64,000 bases of DNA from Ascarosepion bandense (lineage: Eukaryota > Mollusca > Cephalopoda > Sepiida > Sepiidae): assembly GCA_037127315.1 (NCBI GenBank), contig JBBBDQ010001454.1, forward strand, positions 1,336,001 through 1,400,000, given 5' to 3'. Both the position numbers and the translations under genes were made by a program. The notes under the pieces are model-generated. The model ran no database searches. It was not told the origin of the DNA and saw nothing but the letters and a program-made list of their open reading frames with translations. Position 1 is the stretch's first letter. Each line of letters begins with the position of its first letter. Of the stretch, positions 45,636 to 57,560 are shown in pieces.

Positions 45636-46412
45636 TTACATAGATAAAGTTTTCCTTAGTGTGTGGGCTGTACTTAATAAGACAATTTTTTGTATGTCTC
45701 TTAAGCTGAGGTTTCCAGGGATTCTTTCAATGTGTTGTTTTGTTCCATTTTTTATCATTCCAAGTGCACCTACTATCACTGGCACAACTCTTGTTTTCAA
45801 TTTCCACATTTTTTCTATTTCAATTTCCAGGTCTTTATATTTTGACAGTTTTTCAAATTCCTTGATTGCTATGTTACAATCCGCTGGACAAGCCATATCA
45901 ATTAATAGACAAGTTTTCTCCTTCTGGTTTTTAACAATAATGTCTGGCCTGTTTGCTTCAATTTTTCTGTCTGTGTAGATGGTGTAATCCCATAGAATGG
46001 TTACATCTTCTATTTCTGTAACCGGTGCTGGATGATGTTCATACCAGTGTTTGTTTACAGCTTTTCCATAATGTTTGCACATTGTCCAATGTAAATATTG
46101 CCCAACTCTATCGTGGCGATTTTTATATTCGTTTGGGGCAAGCACAGAACAGCCTGAGATTAGGTGGTCTATTGTTTCTTGGTGTTTATCACAAAACCTG
46201 CATTTTGGATCCATATTATTATGCATAATATTTGCCTGAAAGTTTCTCGTGAAAATACTTTGGTCTTGTGCTGCAAGTATAAATCCTTCAGTTTCAGACT
46301 TTAATCCAGATGCACGTAAACATCGATGAGTATTAACTTTGTCAACATTGGATTTATTGGCACGTACTGGATATTGGCCATGCAGAGGTTTGTCTTGCCA
46401 GCGCTGTTTCAT
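45636..46412 (-). pseudogene. R4/Dong-like CCHC knuckle and restriction-like endonuclease segment
   Basis: 258 codons. CCHC motif CRFCDKHQETIDHLISGC (C-x2-C-x8-H-x4-C), then the PD-(D/E)XK nuclease core: RPDIIV, 14 residues after the Asp, LLIDMACP. This domain nicks the target DNA for target-primed reverse transcription. The segment ends in a normal family terminus (STAHTLRKTL). The upstream join lacks one base compared with the copy at 430-445. Confidence 0.9.
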
Positions 46413-46933
46413 CTTTCAAGAGTTTTATCTTTGGCTTTCATTTTCATATTTTTTGCCGCAATAGTTGGTTCTTGGCTTCTGTTTTGCTTTTCTACAGAAT
46501 CTACTAACTGTAAATCTTGTTTGTATTTACTGCCTTCTTTTATTATTGAATATGTTTTCTTTCTTTCTTCATGTTGCCTTACTAATTGTATCATCCAATC
46601 CTTTGTTGTTTCTATGTATGTTAGTAAGCCAATAGTTGTTGTCTTGTATGACAATTCCAGCTGAATAAGACCCCTTCCACCTTCTTTACGAGGTATGTAT
46701 AGACGGTCTACATCAGCCTTTGGATGATGCATCTTATGCTTAGAAAGAAGCTTTCTTGTTTTAGCATCCATTCGCCTGATGTCGTTTAGAGTCCAGTTTA
46801 AGATGTTGAAGCTATATTGGACAACTGGGATTGCAAGGCTATTAATGGCCATAACTCTGTTCTGTGAATTTAATTCAGTTTTTAATATCATTCGTAGCCT
46901 TCTATAGTACTCTTTACGCACTATTTCGTTCAT
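46409..46933 (-). pseudogene. R4/Dong-like polyprotein, thumb/linker segment
   Basis: MNEIVRKEYYRRLRMILKTE, SLAIPVVQYSFNILNWT, MDAKTRKLLSKHKMHHPKAD, RLYIPRKEGGRGLIQLE. The first ATG and last stop overlap neighbours as ATGA, which here reflects frameshift junctions, not operon-like coupling. The copy at window start 1-323 aligns with this segment. Confidence 0.85.
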
Positions 46934-47187
46934 TTTTTATGGTGAATGTTTTCGCTCTCATTTACACCTAGGTATTTATAAGCTTCTTCTGGTTTCAATT
47001 CTTTTATTGTTACAGCAGGGTCTAGGCTAATTGAGGATGTTTCTTGTATTGATCCACGTAAAACTGTAGCTTTAGCACATTTATTCAAATTAAATTTCAT
47101 TCCAATGTCTTCGCTGAAGCATTTTACAGTTTGCAGAAGACCTTCCAGCTCATTATCATTCTTAGCATATAACTTCAAGTCATCCAT
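46930..47187 (-). pseudogene. R4/Dong-like reverse transcriptase, catalytic-box segment
   Basis: Begins MDDLKLYAKNDNELEGLL, so the two catalytic Asp residues are kept but in a frame displaced from the preceding segment. Continues with SEDIGMKFNLNKCAK and EAYKYLGVNE. Ends at a stop created next to an A6 run (46934-46939) in which one base has been gained or lost. Confidence 0.85.
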
Positions 47188-48455
47188 AGATGGCTTATTT
47201 TCTTTTGGCCTATTTTATAACCACATTCTGTCTTATTAAGTTGACTGGTTAGTGCTATTAATGCTATGCAGAATAGTAAGGGAGATAAAGAATCACCTTG
47301 AAATATACCTCTTTTGATGTTTATTTCATCAGACTTATAGGTTCCATTTATATGATTGAGGTAAAGGGTTGTTTTCCATATAGACATGCACTGTTTGATG
47401 AAATTGATGATGACGGGCGATATCTTGTATATATTTAAAGTCTTTAAAATCCAGTCATGTGGCACACTATCGATTGCCTTTCGGTAGTCTATCCAGGCAG
47501 TACTAAGATTTTTCTTTGTACTGTAGCAGTTTTCCAGGATCATTTTGTTAATTAGCAATTGGTCTTTACAACCATAGCAGCCACGTTTGCACCCTTTTTG
47601 TTCAAGCGGTATCATGTCATTTCTTTCTAAGAATAAATATGTCTGTTTTGTTAAAATAGATGTTAGTAGTTTATATGTTGTCGGAAGACATGTAATTGGT
47701 CTGTAGTTTTTCGGGTTGTTTGTGTCACCATTCTTGGGTAGAAGAAATGTAATTCCTTTGGTCATCCATGCAGGAATTTTAGTGGGATCGTCAACCATTT
47801 CTTGGAGTTCTTTGGCTATTTTTTTATGTGCTGCATTTAAATAATATAGCCAAAAGTTAGGAATTTTATCTATACCTGGGAATTTCCAATTGTGTGCTTT
47901 TTTTAGTGCAAATTTAACATCATCTTCTGTAATTCCAGACCATGTCTGTTCGGGTTTATTTTTCATTCGTTCTATCTCCTGCGTAATCCAATGCACTTCC
48001 TTGCTAAGTTCTTTAGGGCAAGCCCATATCTTTTCCCAGAACTGTGTGACTTCTTCTATTCTGGGGGGTACTGTCACTTCAATTCTTGTTTTACCTATTT
48101 CCCTGTAAAATCTCTTTGTATCAGTCTGAAAGATCTTGTTTTGTCTGTAAAATCTTGCTCTTTTTTCATAGCGTCTTATTCTTTGAGCCTTCAGTTGGAT
48201 TTTTTGTTTTATTTTTTCTTTATTTGATAAGACGTCATTTTCATTCCTGATGTTATATTTTTTTTCGGCTCTTCTTCTTTTCCTAGTTCTTACATTTATT
48301 CCTCTACTCAGTTCATCCAGTATTGATAATTCACTTCTAAGTTGTTCGATTTCTTTTTCTATTTTTCTTTTCCAAGGTGGATCTTCACGTCTGCGAGACT
48401 GCCTTGTTTTTATTTTGATATTTAATTTTTTTTGTTGCTGCTGTTGCTGATGCAC
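47175..48455 (-). pseudogene. R4/Dong-like reverse transcriptase, main segment
   Basis: 426 codons open. Upstream basic region SRRREDPPWKRKIEKEIEQL, then RT blocks: WSGITEDDVKFALKKAHNWK, ITFLLPKNGDTNNPKNYRPI, EQKGCKRGCYGCKDQLLI, TAWIDYRKAIDSVPHDWI (first catalytic Asp), RGIFQGDSLSPLLFCIAL. It stops right at the catalytic xxDD box because of a missing base near 47188. The KAIDSVPHDW block has Ile where Phe is usual. Confidence 0.9.
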
Positions 48456-49239
48456 ATATTACTTCGTTAAGATTTGTATGAGGGTCTTCATCCAGTATTG
48501 ATTTCAGTGCTGCATTGTACAATTTAATAGTTCGGAGGTTTTGTTTTGTTGGTTGGAATTTTGGGAGCTGTTCACGTTCCTCCATTGTAATACTTTGTAT
48601 TTGACTTAGATGGTTTTTTATTTCTATCTTGGCTTCCTGTATATTGTTCTTATTTTCCGTCAAATAATTATCTTCGATGTGTTCTGAACTCGTTTTATTT
48701 TTGTCTTTTAACTGACTCAGACTCAGATCACACCTTTCCAGCACTTTTAAGCTTACAGCATTATCTTCGCAGTGATTTGCGTGTTTCACGGTTTCTACAT
48801 TATGACCTGTGATTTGTTTGATGTTATTACTTTTTATTTCTGGTTCCGGTTCCTTTTCATATTTTGTTGATTCGACTCTTCTTGTTACGATTCTTTTAAT
48901 TTCATGAATTTCAGCCTCTGTCAGTCGGTTATTACGAATAATGTACCGACGTACATTGGCCAATTTATTTTCGTCAATATACTTTCTATTTGCTTGACCA
49001 ACTTTTTCACGCCAAATGTCATATGTTTGGCGAGTCATGTTTTTTTGAGGTTTGAGTAACGCTTCATGAAATGCAGTCATAACGACTTTGTACTCCTCAC
49101 GAGACCATTTTATTTTTTCTTTCTTTAAATATACGGTTGTAGATCTAGCTGGTGAATTTTCAGGACCAACATTAGGATTATCCTGGTTGTGGGGACCTGA
49201 AGATACATTCTTTGTGTAGGAGTTTGTTCCTATGGCAGA

Positions 49240-49242
<3 letters not shown>
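48385..49242 (-). pseudogene. R4/Dong-like polyprotein, N-terminal segment
   Basis: After the (AAT)n tract the frame reads SAIGTNSYTKN. A helical region with IKWSREEYKVVMTAFHEAL, YDIWREKVGQ and NKLANVRRYIIRNNRLTEAE follows. It resembles the Myb/DNA-binding N-terminal part of R4-type proteins. It is rich in Lys and Glu further on. The frame ends at a TGA at 48385. Continuation lies in another frame, entered at the A8 run near 48425-48433. The stretch of Ile before 49242 is translated microsatellite. The true start codon is unclear. Confidence 0.75.
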
Positions 49243-49293
<51 letters not shown>

Positions 49294-49559
49294 ATATATG
49301 ATTAAACTTTTCAGGAAGAGACTACTTCTTTGTTTTAAAGCGGGATAGAACATTAGTTTTGAAAATGGTACACAATCTTCAATTTTTAGGCGATTCTTAG
49401 AAATCGAGAGGTTAGTCAGAAACATTTGACTCATATGTAAATATTAATACTGATATTATATAAAATTTATTTTCTGAGGATCTCTAAAACCAAGAGCCAC
49501 CATGAAGTCTTGATTTATATATCTATAAACTCTCTACTTCGATGAAGAGAATTCTTACT

Positions 49560-49660
<101 letters not shown>

Positions 49661-49663
49661 TGA

Positions 49664-49865
49664 GAATTTGAAGCGGTGCGTTCGAATTCCAGGCGAATTC
49701 GTTTAATGTACTTTTGCACAAATATCATCCCTCGAGCTATTGTTTGAATAGCAAGGGAGATTGGGGTCTAAAGCCTTGGTTGTCAACCAGTCTATCACAT
49801 TAAATAATTGAAATCTGCTCAATAGAGACACGATCGGCCAACCGTATGTCACGTACGGTAATTAA

Positions 49866-49868
<3 letters not shown>
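49664..49868 (+). mobile_element. SINE-A, eroded
   Basis: GCGTTCGAATTCCAGGCGAA, TGCACAAATATC, TAAAGCCTTGGTTGTCAACC and GACACGATCGGCC preserve the order. Several internal deletions. Ends against (TA)n. Confidence 0.75.

Positions 49869-49914
<46 letters not shown>
49869..49914. repeat. (TA)n microsatellite
   Basis: About 23 TA units after the SINE-A. Confidence 0.95.
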
Positions 49915-49917
<3 letters not shown>

Positions 49918-50999
49918 CATTATTATAAGTAATAACAGTAGCAGTAGTAGTTGTTTGGAATATAAAGAGATATAGACATACAGTATTTGCAAAACCAACT
50001 TTCGTGCTGTGCTACCGACGTCTCTTTAGCAGTTTTTTGGGGACAGTTATTTGACAGTTATTGTTTTTTGGCAAAAATTGAATTCTAACTTTTAGCCTAG
50101 TTTGGAGAAAGATAAAAAAAGAATGATTAAAATTGAATAAATTTAACAAATCAAAGTTCCATAAAATTGAGAAAAACCCAATATTCCCTTATCGTCTTCT
50201 ATTCCTTCGATAAAAGAGGTATATGGTTAATATTTTAATTGAAGATTTTGGTTCTAACAAACAAAATTGGGGTCTGTTTAAATTGATGCTATTCCCCCAA
50301 AACGCCTTAAATAAAATGAGTGACCTAAGTAAGTCTCGTTGTTTATGCTGAGATCCCTAACTTCGTGTTTGTTCACATTCAAACTGTTCTCCCAGAACAC
50401 TTTTATCCTTACAGAAAATGAGTAATCGAAATTCTTTAACAAAGAAAGCCATGTGGTTTATGTAAAGTTGGGAGTGGAAAAATTAGATGCATCAATGTCA
50501 AATTTTAGTGGGGTATCTCTATACACGAAGACTTACGAGGGAAAAAGTAAAAGTTAATGTTCTAGTTTTGTTTCAAGAATTACTGCTATGTTTCTTCAGC
50601 AGCCATCGAGCACGGTAAGCTTAAGATTTCAGTATATAATATAAATGTTTTATGTACAATTTTTAATAGTCAATGGAGTTCTTATTTCAACCTTGATTCC
50701 GTACGTTGTCCCCCACGTAAAGAGAAAACTTAACATGGCGGCATTCGATAATTTCTCTCTTCTTAATTGCGGTACATAACGTAGATTTTGGTTAACCTCT
50801 AGGAAGATGTGGATCGTCATGATCGCTCAGGTGCTGAAACACACGGCACATAAAAATAGAAAAAAGACTAGACATCACTGTCAACCTTAATATGTTAATA
50901 TTTTTGAAAACGTTAAACAATCCTACTGATAAGACATACCGACCCCAAACTAGAGAAGAAAGAAAGCCAGAAGTTCGTAAGGTCGATGTTACTAAAAAT
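49915..50999. other. No gene recognised
   Basis: AT-rich with no recognised repeat or exon. Confidence 0.4.
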
Positions 51000-51043
51000 A
51001 TCTAGTGGAGATAGTCTATCGACCGAAGAAGTTGGGGCTAAAG

Positions 51044-51091
<48 letters not shown>

Positions 51092-51475
51092 CATGGTCGA
51101 TTTGTCAGAAAGGTGACTTCTTGATGTTATCGGTCTGGAGGAGGTGACTAGCATGCGGCACCTTTAGAAAGTACCTGAAAACCATACTACGGGTTGACCC
51201 GAGTTTTGTTAGGGAATTTATGTAGACGGAACTATTTGAGGATCCATCGATAGTTGTGCTCACAAGTCATCGAAGGTTTGAACATCCTGGTCTTGTTCAA
51301 AACGGATAACGTGCTCTCTCCAAGAAACATTAACTAAGATCCAGTCAGTATAGTTAAAGTATAAATCACAGGTGGGCTCTGGGGGTGTTAAACAATCACA
51401 AGTGTGCCTGACCAAGCGTCTGCAATGAGGATTAGCTAGCCGCTCTCGAAGACATCAAACGAGTGGCCATTATAT
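51000..51475 (+). repeat. Unclassified dispersed repeat containing (TA)n
   Basis: Contains (TA)n at 51046-51088. The end GCAATGAGGATTAGCTAGCC resembles GTAACGAGGATTACCTAGCC in repeat Y (17711-17730), suggesting a shared terminal module. GGGTTGACCCGAG and AGGATCCATCGATAG look like a tRNA-SINE-like body, but this is not certain. Confidence 0.35.
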
Positions 51476-51489
51476 ATATATATAATATA

Positions 51490-52200
51490 TATATGAGATT
51501 TTTCTGAAAAGTAACGCAACTGGTTTCACAAATAAATTATTTAATTTCCAAATAACATAGTTTCCGCTTAAAAGTTGTCTAAAGCACTTCTTAATTCTTC
51601 TTTGCTATGCTTTTAATTTTCTGCTGGAAGGATTCTTCTCATTAGATGTCCCTCTTGAAGGCCTTCCAGCCTTCAAAATACGTCCCCTTGATGCTTCTTT
51701 TGAGGAAAACAGAAAGTCCCACGGAACAAAGCAAGGTGAATAGATAGATTGTTCCAGTGCGTTGAGTTTCTACTGGGTCGGGAACTGCTGAATGCTCAGG
51801 GAGTTGTAAGCATGTTCTTATCTTTTCAGGGATGGAATCCGAAGATAAAAGGTCAGGTTAGTACGTCTTGTGTAGTAGGGCATCTCAGTCAAATTACACC
51901 AATTTCTATCGAGTTTGCATACAGACGTGAGATCTGGTTTTGCTCTGATTGAAGACACAACACTTTTAATTAGCCAATTTCAGGTTCTTTTGATCAATTA
52001 CTGTCTTTGAACGGTCTAATTTGGAACATTACTTGTCTGAATTCAACGTCTGATTATGAGAAAAGAGCTTTTAATGCACAATGCTCTTCCAATCCTGATG
52101 GCTTATCTACACATCACGTTGCAACACCATCTTCCGTACGATCAATGAAGTTAAGGAACACCAAGTCTTGTCAGTACCTAAATGGGTGACCGAATCAGAA
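51490..52200 (-). pseudogene. Possible mariner-type relic, heavily eroded
   Basis: Minus-strand text near 51700-51650 reads IKGTYFEGWKAFKRDI, resembling a mariner C-terminal region, and FVKPVALLFRKI near 51535-51490 resembles a post-coding end. No catalytic motif was found. Confidence 0.3.
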
Positions 52201-52924
52201 TATCAATTGCTGTAAGCTTGGATGTGCAAATAGTGTAACTCATAATACCTCTGAATCTTTACTCGGGCAGCCTATTTTAAATTTGCGTTGGGTTCGTTAT
52301 ATTAACTTACACGCTAATATAATTGGAAACAGTATAAATCTACCTCTTCTCCTCAGCTATCGATTAGTCAAACGTATTAGTTAATCATTATTATCACAAA
52401 AACGTTTTAAAGATTTCAAAATGTTTTCTGGCTTTAAATAACCTGCAAAGGGTCAGTATGCTGTAGAAATTGAATCAATCAGTGAAAACTTATACACAGC
52501 ATCACATTCTTCTGATGCAGACCAGCTTCTGTTGAAGTTAACGGTGGCTCATTCTATTTTCATCCACCATTTCTCACCCGAAACATTTCTACTTTAATTA
52601 GTAGAAATATTAGCAGATCATTATTTCTTTAAAAATGCTTATAATCTAGAAATCTGACTTTAAATAACTTGTAAAAGGTTGTTAAACTTTAAAAATCAGT
52701 TAATTATTTCATTTTCTCCAAGAAACTTCTTTGAGTCACATTGTTGTAAACAATTCATTTTTTATATTATGTGATCCATCTTTTAAAAACAATTGGGGTG
52801 TATTTTCCCTTTGTGTAGAGAAATACACTCCATTTTTTTCTTTCGTTAAATTTTGAGACACCTAAACATCAAATTCAAATCCATTCAATTGTTTTTTAAT
52901 AACATACATAATATTTTCAAATAC
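52201..52924. other. No gene; weak SINE-A-like patch at 52215-52380
   Basis: TTAACTTACACGCTAATA and AAATCTACCTCTTCTCCTCA hint at an ancient SINE-A. The rest is AT-rich and unassigned. Confidence 0.25.
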
Positions 52925-53590
52925 TAAAGAGTAAATTTATTCAATAAACTCGTCATTGTCTTCAACCACGCCCTCCAGAAGACTTTAGAATCTTCTCCAA
53001 CTCTACTCGACGGTGACCTTGATTAAATTGGTGAATGCTGCCATAATCCTTGCCTTCAGTTCATTTTTGGTGTTACAATGATTTTTGGTAGTCTCTTGCT
53101 CAACTGCACCCCACACATAGTCAAAGAGATTGCAGACTGAGAAGTTAGGTGGCCAGGTGTAAGGGGTGATGTCGTCGTAGATATTTTCTGATAGCCATGA
53201 CTGAGTTCTCCTGCTTGTGTGGCATGGTGTACAGTTCTGCTGCCAGACATAGAGCCTTCTAATAGCCACCCTCTTGAACCAGGATATCACTACTTTCTCA
53301 AGGCACTTGATGTAGGCTTCCGTTTTGCGTCTGAGGCACTCAACAAGAAGTTAGGGAGTTCTTTTCTTATCAGAACTGTCGGAGTGAGATTTCCAAACTA
53401 TATCTTCGTAATCACCATTAGGCTCATCCAAATTTTCTCTAATCCTCTGCACTGTCCTCAGATTGACACCCAAACACTGTAAAATGTTTGTATTGGAGCT
53501 TCCTCCGCTAATGCCAAGAAGTACAGCAAACTATTTTTAAATTTCCGGCGAAGTGAATTGTATCATAGTGCTCTTTTTCTCACAGGTGGT
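52925..53590 (-). pseudogene. Tc1/mariner-family transposase relic with internal deletion
   Basis: Helix-turn-helix-like text (LGVNLRTVQRIRKNLDE) near 53500-53450 is followed, after a collapsed middle part, by the frame 53290-53003. That frame contains VWQQNCTPCHTSRRTQSWLS, WPPNFSVCNLFDYVWGAVE and NELKARIMAAFTNL. QQN replaces the usual QQD, so one catalytic Asp is Asn, and the segment with the first Asp is missing. Clearly inactive. Confidence 0.75.
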
Positions 53591-54229
53591 TCCCAGCTGA
53601 CCCTACTAAACTGTGCAGTCGACAAAGTAAAAGACAAGCAAGGCACATGATCGTAATTAAAAATATAAAATGGCAACAATTTATTAATCGCAATACGTAT
53701 CATTTTGTGTGCGTCATTGTGGGTGTGGGTGTATGCGACTGGGTGTTGTGTATGTAGGATATATGCACCCACGCACGTGTGTGTGGGTGTATGTATGTTA
53801 TCATTTGCACAGTTTTGCGTTTCCCTTATGCTTTGATAACAAAAAAGCATCAATTGTGATTAACTTTACCAACGGTGATCTATTTTTTTTATTATAGATA
53901 AGAAAGAAGAACAGATAAGTTAAAAATAGAATGAAGGACGACTTATAGAAACTTGTAAAAATGGCAAAAAAAAAAAACATGAACGGCTATAGACAGCGGG
54001 AAGGAAAATTGCGAATGGATGAAAAAATTGACATCAAAATATGAAGAGATGAAAGCATTAGATACAGAGGGAGGCGTAGAAGAAAGGATCAGAATATAAA
54101 AAGAGTGAAAGTTAGAAGAATAAAACAAAAACGGTAAAGAAGAAGAAAAAAGAACCATAAAAAAGAAAAATATATTAAAAAGAAAGTTGAAAAACAAAAA
54201 ACCAAATAAAATAACACTTAATAAAGTAA
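53591..54229. other. No gene recognised; TG-rich patch
   Basis: TG/GTGGG-rich sequence at 53705-53800, then a purine-rich lead-in to the minisatellite. Confidence 0.4.
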
Positions 54230-55351
54230 AAAAAAATATACTAAGAAGGAAAGAAAGAAAATGTAGTTAGAAAGAAATAAAAAAGGAAGGACATAAATAT
54301 ACGAAAGAAAGTTCGAAAGCAAATGAAATTAAGTAGAAATTATTATAAGAAAGTATGAAAGAAAACGTAGTTAGAAACCAAATAAAACAAGGTAAAAATT
54401 AATATACAAAAATAAATAAAATGTAACTAAAAAGCAAAGAAGATAAAAAGGAAATTAATATGAGAAAGTTAGAAAGAAAACAAAATAAAAGGAAATTAAT
54501 AAAAGAAAGTTATACAGCAAAAGAAATGAAGAGAAAATTAATTTATAATAAAAAATGTTGTTAGAATGCAAATAAGTAAAGTAAAAATTGATTTAAGAAT
54601 GTTTTGAAAACAAAGGAAATAAAGAAGAAATTAATATAAGAATAAAGAAAGAAAGTTAGAAAGTAAAGTGGAAATTAACATAAGAAAAAAGAATGAAAGA
54701 AAATACGAACCACAGCAAGAAAATAAAGTGGAAATTAATATAAGAAAACGAGAAAGAAAATGTAATTAGAAAGCAAGGAAAATAAAGTGGAAATTTATAT
54801 AAAAACAAAGAGAAATTCATTAGAATGTAAAGGAAATAAAAAAGAGATTAATTTGAAAAAAGAAAGAAAAAAATGAAAGTTAGAAAGCAAAAGAAAGAAA
54901 GAAGAAATTAGTATAAGAAAGAAAGAAAATGTATTTAAAACATAAAATAAAATAAAGAGGAAATTAATTTAAGAAAGAAAGAAAATGTAGTTACACAGTG
55001 AAGGAAATAAGTGGAAATTAATATGAGAACCAACGAAAGAAAATGTAGTTAGAAAGCAAAAGAAATAAAAAGGTAAGTAACATAAGAAAGAAAGTTCAAC
55101 AGCAAAGAGAATAAAGATGATGTAAATTAATATAAGAAATAAAGGAAGGAAATGTACTTAGAAAACAAATAAAAAAGAGGGATATTAATAAAAGAAAGAA
55201 AGAAGTAAAAAGAGCAAAGGAAATGAAGTAGAAATTAATATAAGAAAGAAGAAACATATAGTGAGAAAGAAAAGGAAATAAAAAAGAAAATTAATATAAG
55301 AAAGAAAGAAAGAAAGAAAAAAAGCAAAGAAAGTAATGAGGAAAGTGATAT

Positions 55352-55391
<40 letters not shown>

Positions 55392-55830
55392 AAATTTAGT
55401 TAGAAAGCAAGGGAAGGAAAAGATTTTAATATAAGAAATACAGAAAGAAAATGAGTGAGCAAAGGAAATAAAGTGGAAATCAATATAAAAATGAAAGGAA
55501 TATAGAAAGAAAGAAAGTTAGGCAATAAAGGAAATAAAATGGAAATTAATATAAGAAAGAATGGAATTAGGAAGTAATTAAATCAAATGGTAATTACTAT
55601 AAGAAAGGAAGAAATTAATATAGCAAAGGAAATACACTGGAAATTAATATAAGAAAAAGACAATTTAGCTAGAAAGCAAAGAAAATAAGGTGGAAATTAA
55701 TAAAAGAAAGATAGAAAGAAAGTATAAGAAACGAAGAGGAAATTTATACGAGAAAAATGTAGTTAGAAGCTAAGTATATAAAGTAAAAATTAATATAAAA
55801 ATTAAATAAATAAAGAAAGAAAGATGAATA
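54230..55830 (+). repeat. Degenerate polypurine minisatellite, unit about 50 bp
   Basis: About 27 occurrences of GGAAATTAATATAAGAAAG variants recur at roughly 45-60 bp spacing, separated by GAAAATGTAGTTAGAAAGCA variants and AAAGGAAATAAAGT. The plus strand is almost free of C. No long open frame. The array grades into (AAAG)n at about 55350-55392. Confidence 0.85.
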
Positions 55831-56224
55831 AATAAAATTGTAATGACTGGAGGAATAAGAAACGTGTAAAATAATTAAAATAAGGAAACAGCTTGGAAGT
55901 AACTAAAGAAGGAGTAAAATGCTAAACTGAAGAAGATTAAAAAGAATCAATGAGAAAGAAAATTGAATGAAAAAAAGATAAACATGATCAGAAAAAAAGT
56001 AAAATAAAAGAAAGGATTATGAAAGGATTATCCCTCATTATAAATTCTATCTTTATTTCTTTCTTTCAACTCATAATTCAATGTTTCATCTCTCATTGCT
56101 TTCATTTTCAAGAAAATGTTTCAACCTTGAGATAATAAAGTCACACACACAATCAAATGTAAAAAAAGAACGCTTCGTTATTTTATTGAGTATTTCTCTT
56201 TCGCATCTTCATGCACGATATGTA
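55831..56224. other. No gene recognised
   Basis: Purine-rich shoulder of the minisatellite, then AT-rich unique-looking sequence. Confidence 0.4.
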
Positions 56225-56815
56225 TGCGCTATTCTTTTGATCGTTATCTTCATATTTATTGTCATATTCACGACGTTTCGAATGTTATACTCTCTGGCTC
56301 TTCTTCAGGTAATATACGTTGGAATTTTGAACCGAACACTTTATTTTGTCTCTGTACCATACGTTTTCTGGATATTTCGATTTCAGTTATTGAAACAACT
56401 GTCGAAAGTTTTGTTGTCTCTGATGTAGTCAGGTACTGAACTCACAACTCATTGAGTCAATTCACTAGATTCCCTCAATGAACGCTTTTATCCTTAAGGA
56501 GATCAGTGTACGATTTTTTAAACTTATAAACCTAATGTCTCCGAACCCAATTTTACCACAGCTCATATTACAATTTATTGTTATTGTTATTGTTCTTTTT
56601 CTCTGTCACTCTGTATTACTGGATATCGTATTGTATTCAAGTGTATATTTCAGTTGCAATGTATATCACCCGAAGAAGACCGGAGAATACGATGGTAGAA
56701 ATGTTGTGAATATAACAATAAAGAATAACAGTCAGAACAATTTAAATAGTGTAAATAATTATAAGAATTCATGTCAGAAATATAGACTGATAAATAAATT
56801 ACAACCTTAGAAATA
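56225..56815. mobile_element. Foldback element with Penelope-type motif in both arms
   Basis: Left arm 56225-56313 (minus-strand CCTGAAGAAGAGCC...CGAAACGTCGTGAAT) and right arm 56660-56815 (CCCGAAGAAGACCGG...AGAAATGTTGTGAAT) are inverted copies, each continuing into ATAACAATAAA and similar text. The body of about 350 bp matches 11742-12010. No open frame of note. Confidence 0.65.
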
Positions 56816-56929
56816 TAGACATATAATATTACCAATAACAAATCTATCTAGGTGTATATCCGATCGTGTATGTGAACATTAGTGGTAGCGAGTTCAAGTC
56901 TATGTACGATTTTTTACACATAAAACAGG

Positions 56930-57215
56930 CCATAACACATAAAATAGTCTTCTTTTTCTGCTTCGTCTATGTGCCGTGTTCCTTCAAACCATGACTTTCT
57001 AATACTCATTATTTCGTATGGCTCTTGATAGTTTTCTTCGTTTGCTAAGGTATCATGCCGTTCCGGAATCTATTCGCATAAGCTCGTCAAGTAAGGTGTA
57101 AGGTGTTCGCTGCTTCCACCGACCGCTATTTTACTCTATATGTTCTATGAGGGTTAAGTTTTTCAAGCCCTCCTTCTTTATTTTTGTGTCGAAAGAGTTT
57201 CAGTTGTCTTTCTAA
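56930..57215 (-). pseudogene. RTE-like LINE, C-terminal end
   Basis: Minus-strand frames end in KSHTK..VLESHGLKEHGT and an AAG-rich tail, with GGLEKLNPHR upstream, as in the family C-terminus (RKEGLENL...GHGT). Confidence 0.6.
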
Positions 57216-57234
57216 CACTGAAACCAGGATCACG

Positions 57235-57560
57235 ATAACATGCTATATATTTTACGAGCATGACATTCATGCAAGCACGTATCATTCATGTTAGGCATCT
57301 CGAAGAAACCATCAATAAACGCCATTATTGACAACAACTTGAGCGTGCTTTTAGTGCACAGCAGCAGAAATGTGCAGTGTTGGTGAATGAAAAAGGTTTC
57401 ATCCTCCAGAATGACAATTCAAAACACAAGACAGCAAAATAAAACCCAGGAGAAATAAAAAAATTAGATCATCTTTTTTCGTCACCAAGATAATAAAGAT
57501 GATTGTTTACAACATAAAAAACGGTTTCTTCCTAACCGGAGATTCAGATTATAGAAAGAC
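57235..57560 (+). pseudogene. Mariner-family transposase fragment
   Basis: Plus-strand frames give NLERAFSAQQQKCAVLVN, EKGFILQNDNSKHKTAK. This is the segment around the second catalytic Asp (QNDN here, in place of HQDN). Fragmentary with stops. Confidence 0.65.

Larger units (their letters stand above)
45477..49292 (-). mobile_element. R4/Dong-like non-LTR retrotransposon, nearly complete, between TAA repeats
   Basis: A single-polyprotein LINE with N-terminal region, reverse transcriptase, CCHC knuckle and PD-(D/E)XK restriction-like endonuclease. It is flanked upstream by (AAT)n (49243-49292) and ends in a TAATAATAATAA-type tail (45485-45510). Known Dong elements insert into TAA repeats, which fits. 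The coding region is broken at four places, each one an apparent loss of a single base or similar small change. Stops inside the segments are rare, suggesting a young copy or assembly errors. Confidence 0.85.

Noticed and set aside
46409..46933. Operon-like ATGA overlaps between open frames in the LINE
   Set aside because: The comparison copy and domain continuity show these are frameshift junctions in one polyprotein.
53709..53897. Cys/Gly/Val-rich secreted-peptide-like frame
   Set aside because: It reads through TG-rich simple sequence. No conserved cysteine pattern or gene structure.
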